A stretch of 64,000 bases of DNA from NCBI RefSeq assembly GCF_013087515.1, contig NZ_JABFCN010000014.1, forward strand, positions 215,291 to 279,290. The letters are read 5' to 3'. Positions within the stretch are counted from its first letter, which is position 1, and every line of letters starts with the position of its first letter. The notes under the pieces were generated by a model. It did no database searches. It was not told the DNA's origin and saw only the letters and a list, made by a program, of their open reading frames with translations. The DNA comes from Rhizobium sophorae. Lineage in GTDB: Bacteria > Pseudomonadota > Alphaproteobacteria > Rhizobiales > Rhizobiaceae. Made by a program: the position numbers and the translations under genes. This document shows positions 34,426-42,409 of this stretch, piece by piece.

Positions 34426-35093
34426 TGATGGAGATCAAGGCAGAGCCTTTCGCCTTTCCGGTGAAGCACGATGAGCTCGCCCTCATCGTCATCGACATGC
34501 AGCGCGATTTCGCCGAGCCCGGCGGTTTCGGTGCCAGCCTCGGCAATGATGTCAGCCGCATCACCAGGATCGTGCCCGATGTCAAACGCCTCATCCAGGG
34601 CTTCCGCAATGCCGGCCTGCCTGTGATCCATACGATGGAGTGCCACCGGCCGGACCTTTCCGACCTGCCGCCAGCCAAACGCGACCGCGGCAACCCGTCG
34701 CTCAGGATCGGCGACGAAGGCCCGATGGGCCGCATCCTGATCTCAGGCGAACCCGGCACGGCAATCCTGCCGGAACTCGCCCCTGTGAAGGGCGAAGTCG
34801 TCATCGAAAAACCCGGCAAGGGCGCCTTCTACGCGACCGAGCTCGGCACCGTGCTGCAGCAGAAGGGCATTCGTCAGCTCGTCTTTGCCGGTGTCACCAC
34901 CGAAGTCTGCGTGCAGACGACGATGCGCGAAGCAAACGACCGCGGCTATGAATGCCTGCTCGCCGAAGAGGCGACGGAAAGCTATTTTCCCGAATTCAAA
35001 GCCGCAGCCATCGCCATGATCCGCGCCCAGGGTGCGATCATCGGCTGGACCGCCCATGTCGACGACATTCTGGAAAGCATCGCCCATGCCTGA
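34425..35093 (+). CDS. BiuH-like cysteine hydrolase, candidate triuret hydrolase
   Basis: A 222-residue isochorismatase-like hydrolase sharing the triad pattern of biuH: Asp in LIVIDMQRDF (residue 24), Lys in VVIEKPGKGAF and Cys in [17 protein letters not shown], the last ten residues matching BiuH exactly. The length is near BiuH, but the N-terminus is shorter and the insertion regions differ, so substrate specificity may differ. Triuret hydrolases (TrtA) are close relatives of BiuH found near it in other bacteria, and an operon handling cyanurate and biuret could use one. I call this only a candidate; ureidoacrylate hydrolase is another possibility. Start shared with the ATPase stop (TGATG). 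Confidence 0.75.
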   Translation: MMEIKAEPFAFPVKHDELALIVIDMQRDFAEPGGFGASLGNDVSRITRIVPDVKRLIQGFRNAGLPVIHTMECHRPDLSDLPPAKRDRGNPSLRIGDEGPMGRILISGEPGTAILPELAPVKGEVVIEKPGKGAFYATELGTVLQQKGIRQLVFAGVTTEVCVQTTMREANDRGYECLLAEEATESYFPEFKAAAIAMIRAQGAIIGWTAHVDDILESIAHA

Positions 35094-35439
35094 AACGACC
35101 CGCCATCGCCTGACGTCAGGCGGCTGGAAGGAGCTGGAATTCGGCCCTTTCCGCGATGATGTCACCATTCACTGGATTCGCCCCTTCGAGGGCGATCAGC
35201 CAGGCGTGGCGCTGTTGAAATATGAACCCGGCGCCTCCGTTCCCCGCCATCGCCACGAGGGGCTCGAGACCATCCTGGTGCTCGACGGCATTCAATCCGA
35301 CGAGACGGGCGATTACATCAGCGGCAGTTATATCGTCAACGCGCCGGGCAGCGAACACTCGGTCTGGAGCGATACCGGCTGTGTCGTGCTCATCCAGTGG
35401 GACCGGCCCGTGAAAATACTCGAAGAGGAAATTGGCTGA
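35086..35439 (+). CDS. Small cupin-domain protein
   Basis: A 117-residue single-domain cupin (ChrR-like group). The two metal-binding motifs are visible: PRHRHEGLETILVLDG (His, His, Glu) and the later NAPGSEHSVWS with a conserved His. The gene overlaps the preceding hydrolase by eight bases, so it belongs to the operon. Such cupins may be isomerases, decarboxylases or metal-dependent sensors. Carboxybiuret decarboxylation is not known to need an enzyme, so I leave the function open. Confidence 0.8.
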   Translation: MPETTRHRLTSGGWKELEFGPFRDDVTIHWIRPFEGDQPGVALLKYEPGASVPRHRHEGLETILVLDGIQSDETGDYISGSYIVNAPGSEHSVWSDTGCVVLIQWDRPVKILEEEIG

Positions 35440-35487
35440 ACCCGACATCCGCCGAGGTCTGCCCGACAATCCGGAAGGACATGAGCT

Positions 35488-36279
35488 TCACAGCAGCATC
35501 GAGGCCCCGCGATCGATATAGGTGTCCAGGAATTGTTCGAGGCGGGGGTTTCTCGGTCGTTTGAAGACGTCCTGCGGCGGGCCGGTGAACAGCACCTTGC
35601 CGTGATCGAGAAAGATGATCTGCTGGCCGACCGTCGCGGCAAATCCGATCTCGTGGGAAACGACGACCATCGTCATGCCCTCGGCGGCGAGATCGCGCAT
35701 GACGTTGAGCACCTCGCCGGTCAGCTCGGGATCGAGTGACGAGGTTGGCTCGTCAAACAGCATGATCTTCGGGTTGAGGGCAAGGGCGCGGGCGATGGCA
35801 ACGCGCTGCTGCTGCCCTCCCGAGAGCTGCGAGGGATAGTGCCCCGCCCGGCCCTCGAGACCGACCTTGACGAGTTGGGCCATGGCCCGCTCTTCCGCAT
35901 CCTTGCGGCTCATCTTGTGAACCGTCTTCAGCGCCTCGCTGACATTGCCGAGCGCCGTCATGTGCGGCCAGAGATTGAACTGCTGAAAAACCATCCCGAT
36001 CTGCGATCGGATCTGCCGGTTCACCGCCGCCGGCACCCGCTCCCGGACGCCCTTGGTGTTTTCCGCAAAGCCAAGCACCTCGCCGTTGACGGTGATCGTC
36101 CCCTTCGTCGATTCCTCTAGAAACGCCATGCAGCGCAGCAGCGTACTCTTGCCGGATCCCGACGGGCCGATGACGCAGGAAACTTGTCCCTGCTCGATTT
36201 CGAGGTCGATGCCGTGCAACACGGTGGAACCGCCGAACGTCTTGACAAGATTTTTGACTGCGATCGCAGGAACGCTCAT
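35488..36279 (-). CDS. Polar amino-acid ABC importer ATPase
   Basis: A 263-residue ATPase of the GlnQ/HisP group. Walker A GPSGSGKST, Q-loop FQQFNLWPHM, signature LSGGQQQRVAIARA and Walker B IMLFDEPTSSLD are present, plus the H-switch VVSHEIGFA. The start ATG at 36279 overlaps the stop of the second permease; the frame is open further upstream but inside that permease. It is the last gene of a four-gene minus-strand operon (binding protein, two permeases, ATPase). Confidence 0.92.
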   Translation of the reverse strand: MSVPAIAVKNLVKTFGGSTVLHGIDLEIEQGQVSCVIGPSGSGKSTLLRCMAFLEESTKGTITVNGEVLGFAENTKGVRERVPAAVNRQIRSQIGMVFQQFNLWPHMTALGNVSEALKTVHKMSRKDAEERAMAQLVKVGLEGRAGHYPSQLSGGQQQRVAIARALALNPKIMLFDEPTSSLDPELTGEVLNVMRDLAAEGMTMVVVSHEIGFAATVGQQIIFLDHGKVLFTGPPQDVFKRPRNPRLEQFLDTYIDRGASMLL

Positions 36280-36944
36280 ATGTTGAAAAACCTGAATCTG
36301 GTGAGTTTCGTTTCGGCGAGATGGCCGAGCCAGCCGGTGATTTCGACCAGTACCCAATAAAATAGCGCAAGGACGAAGAGCGCCTCGACGAAAGCATATT
36401 GCTGCGAGCCGATGGCGCTGAGTGTCGCCGTCAACTCCGGCACGGTGATGATGGACAGAACGGCCGTCTCCTTCATGAGAATGATCGTCATGTTGACCGA
36501 AGGCGGCAGCACTAGCATGGTCATCTCCGGCAGCAATATGCGCCGGATGATCTGCCCTTGTGTCAGGCCAACGCACAGGCCGGCCTCGATATGTCCCTTC
36601 GGGACGGCGGCAAAGCCCGAGCGGAAGATCTCACTGAAATAAGCCGCGCCGTAGATGGAAAGGCCGACGATGCCGGCCGGGATCGGATCGAGCGACAATC
36701 CGACGAAGGGGCCGCCATAGTAGACGAGGAATATCTGAATCAGGAAGGGCGTGCCGCGCAGCACTGCGATGACAATGCCGAACGCTCTGTCCAGCAGCAC
36801 GCCGCCAAAACGTCGCGCGACAGCGACAAAGAAACCCAGTACGGCAGCGGCTAGAGTGGTGACGATCCAGATGAGGATGGTGACCCACGCACCGTTGAGG
36901 ATCTCCGGCAAGTTGCTGAAAATCACATTGGTGTCGAAGGTCAT
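36276..36944 (-). CDS. Polar amino-acid ABC importer permease 2
   Basis: A 222-residue permease of the HisM/GlnP family. It begins MTFDTNVIFSNLPEILNGAW and has the family EAA loop KGHIEAGLCVGLTQGQIIRRILLP, followed by PSVNMTIILMKETAVLSIITV, where the conserved KETA/KDSS-like segment is. The start ATG at 36944 overlaps the stop of permease 1 as ATGA. It likely pairs with permease 1. Confidence 0.9.
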   Translation of the reverse strand: MTFDTNVIFSNLPEILNGAWVTILIWIVTTLAAAVLGFFVAVARRFGGVLLDRAFGIVIAVLRGTPFLIQIFLVYYGGPFVGLSLDPIPAGIVGLSIYGAAYFSEIFRSGFAAVPKGHIEAGLCVGLTQGQIIRRILLPEMTMLVLPPSVNMTIILMKETAVLSIITVPELTATLSAIGSQQYAFVEALFVLALFYWVLVEITGWLGHLAETKLTRFRFFNI

Positions 36945-37582
36945 CGCGGCACTCCTGGCAGGGAGCGTTCGATCAGGCCGCCCGCAAGGGCAACGATCCA
37001 ATTGATGATGAGATAGATCAGACCCGCGGAAGCGAAAATCTCGAGCGGCAGGAAGGTGCTGCCGGCAAGGTCCTGAGCCATGCGTGTCAGCTCGACGATT
37101 CCGACGACGGAGACGAGCGAAGACGCCTTCAGAATAAGGATCGCTTCATTGACGAGTGCCGGGAAAGTCAGGCGCAGGGCGATCGGTGCCCTGATACGGC
37201 GGAAGATCTGAATGGGAGTCATGCCGGTCATTTCGGCAGATTCGACCAAGCCCGCGGGAACGCTGGCAAAACCACCGCGCAGATTTTCAGCCTGATAGGC
37301 CGCAGTGCACAAGGACAGGCCAATGACGGCCGCAACGATGCTCGGCACGTTGATGCCGATCACCGGCAGCAGATTGTAGATCAGCAACAGCTGGACCAGC
37401 AGCGGTGCACCACGAAAGAAACTGATGAAAATCTGCGCCGGCAGCATGAAAAGCCGTTGCCGTGAGAGCAGCATGGCTGAAATGGCGATCGCGATCGCAA
37501 AGCCGATCAGGATGGAAACCACGCTGATCGTCACCGTGTAGATCGAGGCTTGCAGAAGCAGTTCGAATAGCTTGATGGACAT
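36941..37582 (-). CDS. Polar amino-acid ABC importer permease 1
   Basis: A 213-residue permease of the HisQ/GlnP family. Four or five helices, the conserved RGAPLLVQLLLIYN and the loop GLVESAEMTGMTPIQIFRRIRAP are visible, followed by NEAILILKASSLVSVVGI. The chosen start MSIKLFELLLQ at 37582 matches the usual N-terminus; a GTG at 37627 would add 15 residues. The hairpin at 37636-37659 separates it from the binding-protein gene. Confidence 0.88.
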   Translation of the reverse strand: MSIKLFELLLQASIYTVTISVVSILIGFAIAIAISAMLLSRQRLFMLPAQIFISFFRGAPLLVQLLLIYNLLPVIGINVPSIVAAVIGLSLCTAAYQAENLRGGFASVPAGLVESAEMTGMTPIQIFRRIRAPIALRLTFPALVNEAILILKASSLVSVVGIVELTRMAQDLAGSTFLPLEIFASAGLIYLIINWIVALAGGLIERSLPGVPR

Positions 37583-37635
37583 GGGCGGTGTTTGCCTGGG
37601 CGCTGCGGCCGTGAACTCTGATCCCACGGCGGATT

Positions 37636-37659
37636 GCGCCCCGACTACAGGCGGGGCGC
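37636..37659 (-). promoter_or_regulatory. Intercistronic stem-loop after the amino-acid-binding protein gene
   Basis: GCGCCCCG (37636-37643) pairs perfectly with CGGGGCGC (37652-37659) around an eight-base loop, 21 bp after the stop of the binding protein on the minus strand. It has no T-run and probably stabilises the binding-protein message relative to the permeases, as with 13281-13305. Confidence 0.55.
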
Positions 37660-37680
37660 GTTCGTTTCACCGGCGGCTAA

Positions 37681-38508
37681 TCAGAATGCCGGATCCTTGA
37701 CAGCATCAGGCGTCTCGAAAGACGCACCAAACCACTTCTTTTGCAGCTCTGCCATACGTCCGTCTGCCTTGATCTTGAGCATCGCGGCATCGATTGCATC
37801 CATCAGGGGCGCATGATCGGCATCCTTGAGACCGATGAAGCCGAAATAGGACTTCTTGCCGAATGGCGGCAGAACAACTTCGAACGTGCCTTTTCGCTGG
37901 CTCGCGACGAAGGCGATATTCGGCAGCGAATTGGCAACGCCGGCAATGCGGCCGGCGGCGAGATCGGCGTAGGATTCGGTAAAGGCTGGATATTCGCGCA
38001 CGTCGACTTTGGTAGGCAGGGTGCCGGAGAATTCCTTCAACTGGTCGAGCTGGGCGGTTGCCTTGCCGACACCGATCGTTTTGCCGGCAATATCTTCCGG
38101 CTTGCTGATCGTCGTGTCGCCAGCCTTCTTCAAAATGGCGATCGTTGCTTCGGCGATCGGCGGCGTGAAGCGATAGCGCTCCAAGCGCTTCTTGGTGATT
38201 GTTGCAGGACCTGCGACGACATCGAACTTGCCGGCCTCGAGCGCGGGGAAGACGCCGTCCCAGGGAAGGGCGACCCACTCGATCTTGACGCCGAGTTCCT
38301 TGCCGATCTCGGCAAAGAGATCGACGTTCAAGCCGGTATGTTCGCCGGCATCGATATAGTCGAACGGTGCGAAAGCCGTTTCGGTGCCAACCTTGAGGGT
38401 TCCGGCTGCCTTGACGGCTGCCAGCGTGTCGGCTGCGTGGGCGGAAACGGCTGCTCCGATGAGGAACGCAGCGCCGACCAGACCCTTCAGCAGTGAATTT
38501 GCCTTCAT
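37681..38508 (-). CDS. Polar amino-acid ABC importer binding protein
   Basis: A 275-residue periplasmic protein of family 3 (HisJ/GlnH type). Signal peptide residues 1-26 end VSAHAADTL. The mature protein reads AAGTLKVGTETAFAPFDYID and has the conserved GLNVDLFAEIGKELGV and IDAAMLKIKADGRMAELQKKWFG, split as IDAAMLKIKADG and AELQKKWFG. The start at 38508 has GGAG at eight bases; an ATG at 38514 is too near to it. Upstream, a good -35/-10 pair and a HutC-like dyad lie between this gene and the divergent GntR gene, suggesting that the ligand is histidine or a related amino acid. Confidence 0.88.
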   Translation of the reverse strand: MKANSLLKGLVGAAFLIGAAVSAHAADTLAAVKAAGTLKVGTETAFAPFDYIDAGEHTGLNVDLFAEIGKELGVKIEWVALPWDGVFPALEAGKFDVVAGPATITKKRLERYRFTPPIAEATIAILKKAGDTTISKPEDIAGKTIGVGKATAQLDQLKEFSGTLPTKVDVREYPAFTESYADLAAGRIAGVANSLPNIAFVASQRKGTFEVVLPPFGKKSYFGFIGLKDADHAPLMDAIDAAMLKIKADGRMAELQKKWFGASFETPDAVKDPAF

Positions 38509-38592
38509 GATCATCTCTCCAGTTTTATTCCCCCGGCGGAGGAGTTTTGGTTCCGACTTCGATTTCCTCTGCGCGGATTTCTATGTTCCGCT

Positions 38593-38633
38593 TTTGACTA
38601 TACAAATAGATATAGGCGGGCCTAGAGTGTCAA
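38593..38633 (-). promoter_or_regulatory. Promoter and HutC-like operator of the amino-acid importer
   Basis: On the minus strand TTGACA (38633-38628) is followed after 15-17 bases by TATCTATT (38612-38605). Overlapping the start point is TTTGACTATACAAA (38593-38606), an imperfect dyad resembling HutC/GntR operators with TTGTATATACAA-like cores. It lies about 130 bp before the GntR/HutC gene start. Confidence 0.5.
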
Positions 38634-38736
38634 TGTAAAAGACGAGGAACGCAAAATTTGTGCCGGGTGGCGTCGATGTCGCTGGCATGGCCGTTCCGCA
38701 TTTATGATCGTTGTCGCCGGATGAGGTGCGGGCCTG

Positions 38737-39441
38737 GTGTCGATTTATCAGCGTATTTTCACGGATATCGAGACGAAGATCATCAGCGGCGATTGGCGGC
38801 CCGGTGACCGTATTCCCGTCGAGCATGAACTCGCGGCGGAATATCGCTGCTCGAGGATGACCGTCAGCAAGGCGCTGTCGGCGCTCGCCGAGCGCGGCAT
38901 GATCGTCAGACGGCGCAAGACGGGTTCGTTTGTCGCATCGCCCCAGATCGACCGCACGGTGATGGATATCCAGGATATCAGCACCGAAGCGGAACTGGCC
39001 GGGCACGAACACCGCTTCGAAATCCTCGCGCGCAAGATCGAGCGTCTTGGAGAGGCGGAGGCGCAGCAACTGTCAGAGCCTGCCGATGCGGAAGTCCTCA
39101 GGCTCCAATGCCTGCATATCGTCGATGGCAGGCCGAATGCCATCGAGCGGCGGATCATCATGCTCGATGCTGTCCCACGGGCGAGAGAGGAGAGCTTTGC
39201 TTCAATCCCGCCCGGCAAATGGCTGCTTGACGAGGTTCCCTGGTCCAAGGCCAAACATGTCATTCGCGCTGTCTCGGCCGACACCACGACGGCGCGGATC
39301 CTGCAGACGGAACGCGGCGAGGCCTGCCTTAGCCTCATCCGCCAGACCTGGCAGAACGGTCGTACGGTGACATATGTCGAGTTTACCCATCCAGGCGACC
39401 GGTTCCAGTTTGCGGGGACGTTTCATCCGGCAGCAAATTGA
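38737..39441 (+). CDS. hutC: HutC-type GntR repressor
   Basis: A 234-residue GntR regulator with a UTRA sensor. It starts MSIYQRIFTDIETKIISGDW at a GTG, with the winged helix HELAAEYRCSRMTVSKALSALAERGMI. The sensor from about residue 75 includes LRLQCLHIVDGRPNAIERR, PGKWLLDEVPWSKAKHVIRA and ends YVEFTHPGDRFQFAGTF, close to histidine-utilisation repressors as I remember them. HutC proteins respond to urocanate. Being divergent from the importer, it probably represses it. No hut enzymes are in the window, so the assignment stays at family level. Confidence 0.82.
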   Translation: MSIYQRIFTDIETKIISGDWRPGDRIPVEHELAAEYRCSRMTVSKALSALAERGMIVRRRKTGSFVASPQIDRTVMDIQDISTEAELAGHEHRFEILARKIERLGEAEAQQLSEPADAEVLRLQCLHIVDGRPNAIERRIIMLDAVPRAREESFASIPPGKWLLDEVPWSKAKHVIRAVSADTTTARILQTERGEACLSLIRQTWQNGRTVTYVEFTHPGDRFQFAGTFHPAAN

Positions 39442-39471
39442 GTTCGACGCAAATCACGAGAGGTTCTGCAA

Positions 39472-40410
39472 GTGACCGATGAGCGCCTCAAGGCGATCCC
39501 GCTGAAAAGTTTGCAGGCGTTCGAGGCGGTGGGGCGCTGTGGCGGCGTGACGGCCGCGGCACTGGACCTCAGCGTTTCGCCGGGGGCCATCAGCCAGCAG
39601 ATTCGCAAGATCGAGAGCTTTCTTGGAATTTCGCTTCTGGAGCGCAGCGGACGAACCGTCGAGCTGACTGCTTGGGGCCGGCTCTACCATCAGGAGATAT
39701 CGAAGGGGTTCGAGCAATTTGCGCTCGCCCAGCAACTGTTGGAAAAGGCGCGCAACGAGACGGCCTTGGTGCTCAGTGCGCTTTCCTCCGTCGTCAACAA
39801 ATGGATCGGCAGGCGCATCTTCGACTGGCAGGCGCTTCATCCCGACGTTCCAGTGAGGATTATCGGACGCGACAGGGAGCCTCGGATCGGCTTCGACGAT
39901 GTCGATTTCCGCGTCAGCTATGGATCGGACGTCCTCCAGCACGAACATTATACCGAACTGTTTCGCGATTGGGTGGTGCCTGCCTGTTCGCCGGCGCTGA
40001 TGCAGGATCGGGCGCATGCGGCTCGCGATCTTTTCGAGCAGCCCCTCCTCCACGTCGAGTGGGAACGGCACTTCACTCCCTACCCCAGCTGGGCGGATTT
40101 TGCCGCCAAGGCCGGTGTCTCCTTCGATGCGTCGACACCGGGCCTTTCCTTCACCCTGTCGAGCAGTGCAATTGACGCAGCAGTCAACAAGCGCGGCGTC
40201 GTGCTTGCACAACTGTCGATGATATCAGATGAGCTTGAGGCGCAAACGCTCGTCATTCCGGTCGACATGCGCATTGCACTGCGTGAAAGCTATTTTCTCG
40301 CCTGGGATCGGGCCGCCTTGCAGAAGCCCCACGGGCACGAATTCCGCGATTGGCTCGTCGCTATTTCTCGTCAGCAGGCCGTGGCGTCCGCGCCTAAGTC
40401 GATACTTTAG
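39472..40410 (+). CDS. LysR family regulator (GcvA-like)
   Basis: A 312-residue regulator with a GTG start at 39472. The N-terminal helix-turn-helix reads PLKSLQAFEAVGRCGGVTAAA and LSVSPGAISQQIRKIESFLG, and the effector domain follows from about residue 90 with IGFDDVDFRVSYGSD and AVNKRGVVLAQLSMI. The GcvA/AmpR-like subgroup fits. It follows hutC by 30 bp, in the same orientation, so they may be cotranscribed. Its likely target is the monooxygenase operon 110 bp downstream. Confidence 0.85.
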   Translation: MTDERLKAIPLKSLQAFEAVGRCGGVTAAALDLSVSPGAISQQIRKIESFLGISLLERSGRTVELTAWGRLYHQEISKGFEQFALAQQLLEKARNETALVLSALSSVVNKWIGRRIFDWQALHPDVPVRIIGRDREPRIGFDDVDFRVSYGSDVLQHEHYTELFRDWVVPACSPALMQDRAHAARDLFEQPLLHVEWERHFTPYPSWADFAAKAGVSFDASTPGLSFTLSSSAIDAAVNKRGVVLAQLSMISDELEAQTLVIPVDMRIALRESYFLAWDRAALQKPHGHEFRDWLVAISRQQAVASAPKSIL

Positions 40411-40449
40411 AAAAACTAAAACGGAACCTAGCTGAGCGATATTGATGAA

Positions 40450-40475
40450 AATTTGCGCCTGGCGATAATTTGCGC
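40450..40475 (+). repeat. Short direct repeat upstream of the monooxygenase
   Basis: AATTTGCGC occurs twice, at 40450-40458 and 40467-40475, with a 17-bp period, 46 bp before the ATG of the flavin-dependent monooxygenase. A LysR tetramer binding to repeated half-sites would fit, but the repeat is short. Confidence 0.35.
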
Positions 40476-40520
40476 AGTCGCCTTTCCTTGGCGGCATGGC
40501 CGACATAGCAGGAGAGCTCG

Positions 40521-41876
40521 ATGGCGCGGACCGACAAGATGAAACTCGGGACTTTCGTCTATACGTTCGGCTTTCATCCAGCTTCCTGGCTGCATCCGGC
40601 AAGCGACGTCAATGGGGCCAACGACTTCGCTCATCTGCTCGATGTCGCCAAGCGATCCGAGGCGGCTAAATTCGATTTCATGTTCATGGCGGATTCGCCC
40701 GCTGCTGCCGTCGGCGACGCCAATGCGCTTGCCCGCATTCCGACCAAGATGAACCGTTTCGAACCCCTCTCGCTGCTTTCGGCTCTGGCGGTTACCACCA
40801 ATGATCTCGGTCTGGTGGCGACGGTCTCGACGAGTTATTACGAGCCATACAATGTCGCGCGTCTGTTCGCCTCGATCGACCATCTGAGCAAGGGTCGCGT
40901 CTGCTGGAATGTCGTCACCTCCGATCACGACGAAACCGGCTATAACTTCAATCGCGAGGGGCTCGACCCGCATGCGTTACGCTATGAGCGCGGCAACGAA
41001 TTCGTCGATGTCGTGTTCGGCCTTTGGGACAGCTTCGAGGATGGCGCACTGCTTCTCGACCGTGAAAACGGGGTCTACTATGACAAGGACAAGCACCACA
41101 CGCTTAACCACAAGGGCAAACATTTCCAGGTTCGCGGCCCCCTCAACATCGCGCGAACACCCCAGGGCCGCCCCGTCATCGCCCAGGCGGGCGGTTCGGA
41201 ACCCGGAATGGACATGGCGGCACGCACCGCCGAAATCGTCTTCAGCCTCGCATCGAATATCGATCGCAACCGCGCCTTCTACGAAAACGTCAAGAACCGG
41301 ATGCCGGCCTATGGGCGCGATCCGGACGATCTGAAAATCATGCCGGGCATCGTCATCAACGTCGGTGAAACCGAAGCCGAGGCAAAGGCGAAGGTGGATT
41401 ATCTGATCGACAAGATGCATCCTGATGTCGGCCGGCTGATGCTTTCCGAATTCCTGGAAGCGGACCTGCGCGACGTGGCTCTCGACAAGCCTTTCCCCAT
41501 GGATCGGCTGCCGCCGGCGCCCAAGGGATCGCGCGCTTTGTTTGACGAACTGGTCGATTTCGTCAGAAGCGGCCGCACCGTCGGCGAACTCATCCGGCAC
41601 TATGCCGAGAAGCATACCGGCAATGGCATGACAGGCACGCCGGCCCAGATTGCCGACTACATGGAGGAATGGTTCGAAACGCGCGCCGCCGACGGCTTCA
41701 TCCTGATGTTCCCGACCTTGCCGTCCAGTCTCGACGACTTCGTGCGGCTTGTCCTGCCGGAGCTTCGCCGCCGCGGGCTGTTCCGTGAGGAATACGAAGG
41801 CAAGACCTTGCGTGAAAACCTCGGTCTTTCAATGCCTGTAAACCGCTTTGCCAAAACGAAAGAGCCAGCCCGATGA
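40521..41876 (+). CDS. Flavin-dependent monooxygenase, NtaA/SnaA/DszA family
   Basis: A 451-residue LLM-class (luciferase-like) monooxygenase. The start MKLGTFVYTFGFHPASWLHP and the family motifs AKFDFMFMADSPAA, TVSTSYYEPYNVARLFASID, GRVCWNVVTSDHDE and RPVIAQAGGSEPGMD are plain. AGGAG precedes the ATG at 40521. Members oxidise nitrilotriacetate, sulfones, pristinamycin precursors or similar small molecules with reduced FMN from a partner reductase. The next gene, which overlaps it as ATGA, is that reductase. Substrate unknown; the neighbours (aminotransferase, ureohydrolase, amino-acid importer) hint at a nitrogen compound. Confidence 0.88.
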   Translation: MARTDKMKLGTFVYTFGFHPASWLHPASDVNGANDFAHLLDVAKRSEAAKFDFMFMADSPAAAVGDANALARIPTKMNRFEPLSLLSALAVTTNDLGLVATVSTSYYEPYNVARLFASIDHLSKGRVCWNVVTSDHDETGYNFNREGLDPHALRYERGNEFVDVVFGLWDSFEDGALLLDRENGVYYDKDKHHTLNHKGKHFQVRGPLNIARTPQGRPVIAQAGGSEPGMDMAARTAEIVFSLASNIDRNRAFYENVKNRMPAYGRDPDDLKIMPGIVINVGETEAEAKAKVDYLIDKMHPDVGRLMLSEFLEADLRDVALDKPFPMDRLPPAPKGSRALFDELVDFVRSGRTVGELIRHYAEKHTGNGMTGTPAQIADYMEEWFETRAADGFILMFPTLPSSLDDFVRLVLPELRRRGLFREEYEGKTLRENLGLSMPVNRFAKTKEPAR

Positions 41877-42409
41877 GTGTCGAGGCTTTGATCAGTGAGG
41901 CGGACTTCAAGCTTTCGATGCGTCATCTGGCGGGTGCCGTCAGCGTGATTACGGTCGGCGACGGTCAAGACCGGACCGGTTTTACCGCAACGTCGGTCTC
42001 CTCGCTTTCGGCGGAGCGGCCTTCCGTCATCGTCAGCGTCAACCGCGCATCTTCCTCATGGCCGGCGCTGCAACGATACGGCTGCTTCTGTGTCAACGTG
42101 CTAGCCGCCGACCAGCAGCAGGTGGCGCAATCCTTTGCCGGTCTTGACGGGCGAAAGGGCACGGAGCGCTACGGCAACGCGGGATGGTATCGCCTCAAGA
42201 CTGGCGCCGCCGCCCTTGAAAGGGCCCTGACGGTGCTTGACTGCAAGCTCGAAACCGCATTCCACTACCATTCCCACGCCATTTTGGTCGGGCATATCTG
42301 CGCGATCGAAATCCGGCAGGGCATAGGGCCGCTACTCTACTGGCGCGGTGGCTATCATGAACTTCCGCCGGAGGTTGATCGCAGCGGCCTAGCAAAGGCG
42401 TTCGGATAA
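41873..42409 (+). CDS. Flavin reductase partner of the monooxygenase
   Basis: A 178-residue flavin reductase-like protein. The motif FKLSMRHLAGAVSVITVGDG is the usual start of the FMN-binding split barrel, followed by TGFTATSVSSLSAERPSVIV and CVNVLAADQQQVAQSFAG. Such proteins supply reduced FMN to two-component monooxygenases. It overlaps the 40521 gene by four bases. Its 3' end overlaps the convergent aminotransferase gene by 21 bp. Confidence 0.88.
   Translation: MSVEALISEADFKLSMRHLAGAVSVITVGDGQDRTGFTATSVSSLSAERPSVIVSVNRASSSWPALQRYGCFCVNVLAADQQQVAQSFAGLDGRKGTERYGNAGWYRLKTGAAALERALTVLDCKLETAFHYHSHAILVGHICAIEIRQGIGPLLYWRGGYHELPPEVDRSGLAKAFG

Noticed and set aside
40459..40475. CTGGCGATAATTTGCGC as a sigma-54 promoter
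   Set aside because: GG and GC are separated by nine rather than ten bases, so it does not fit the RpoN spacing.
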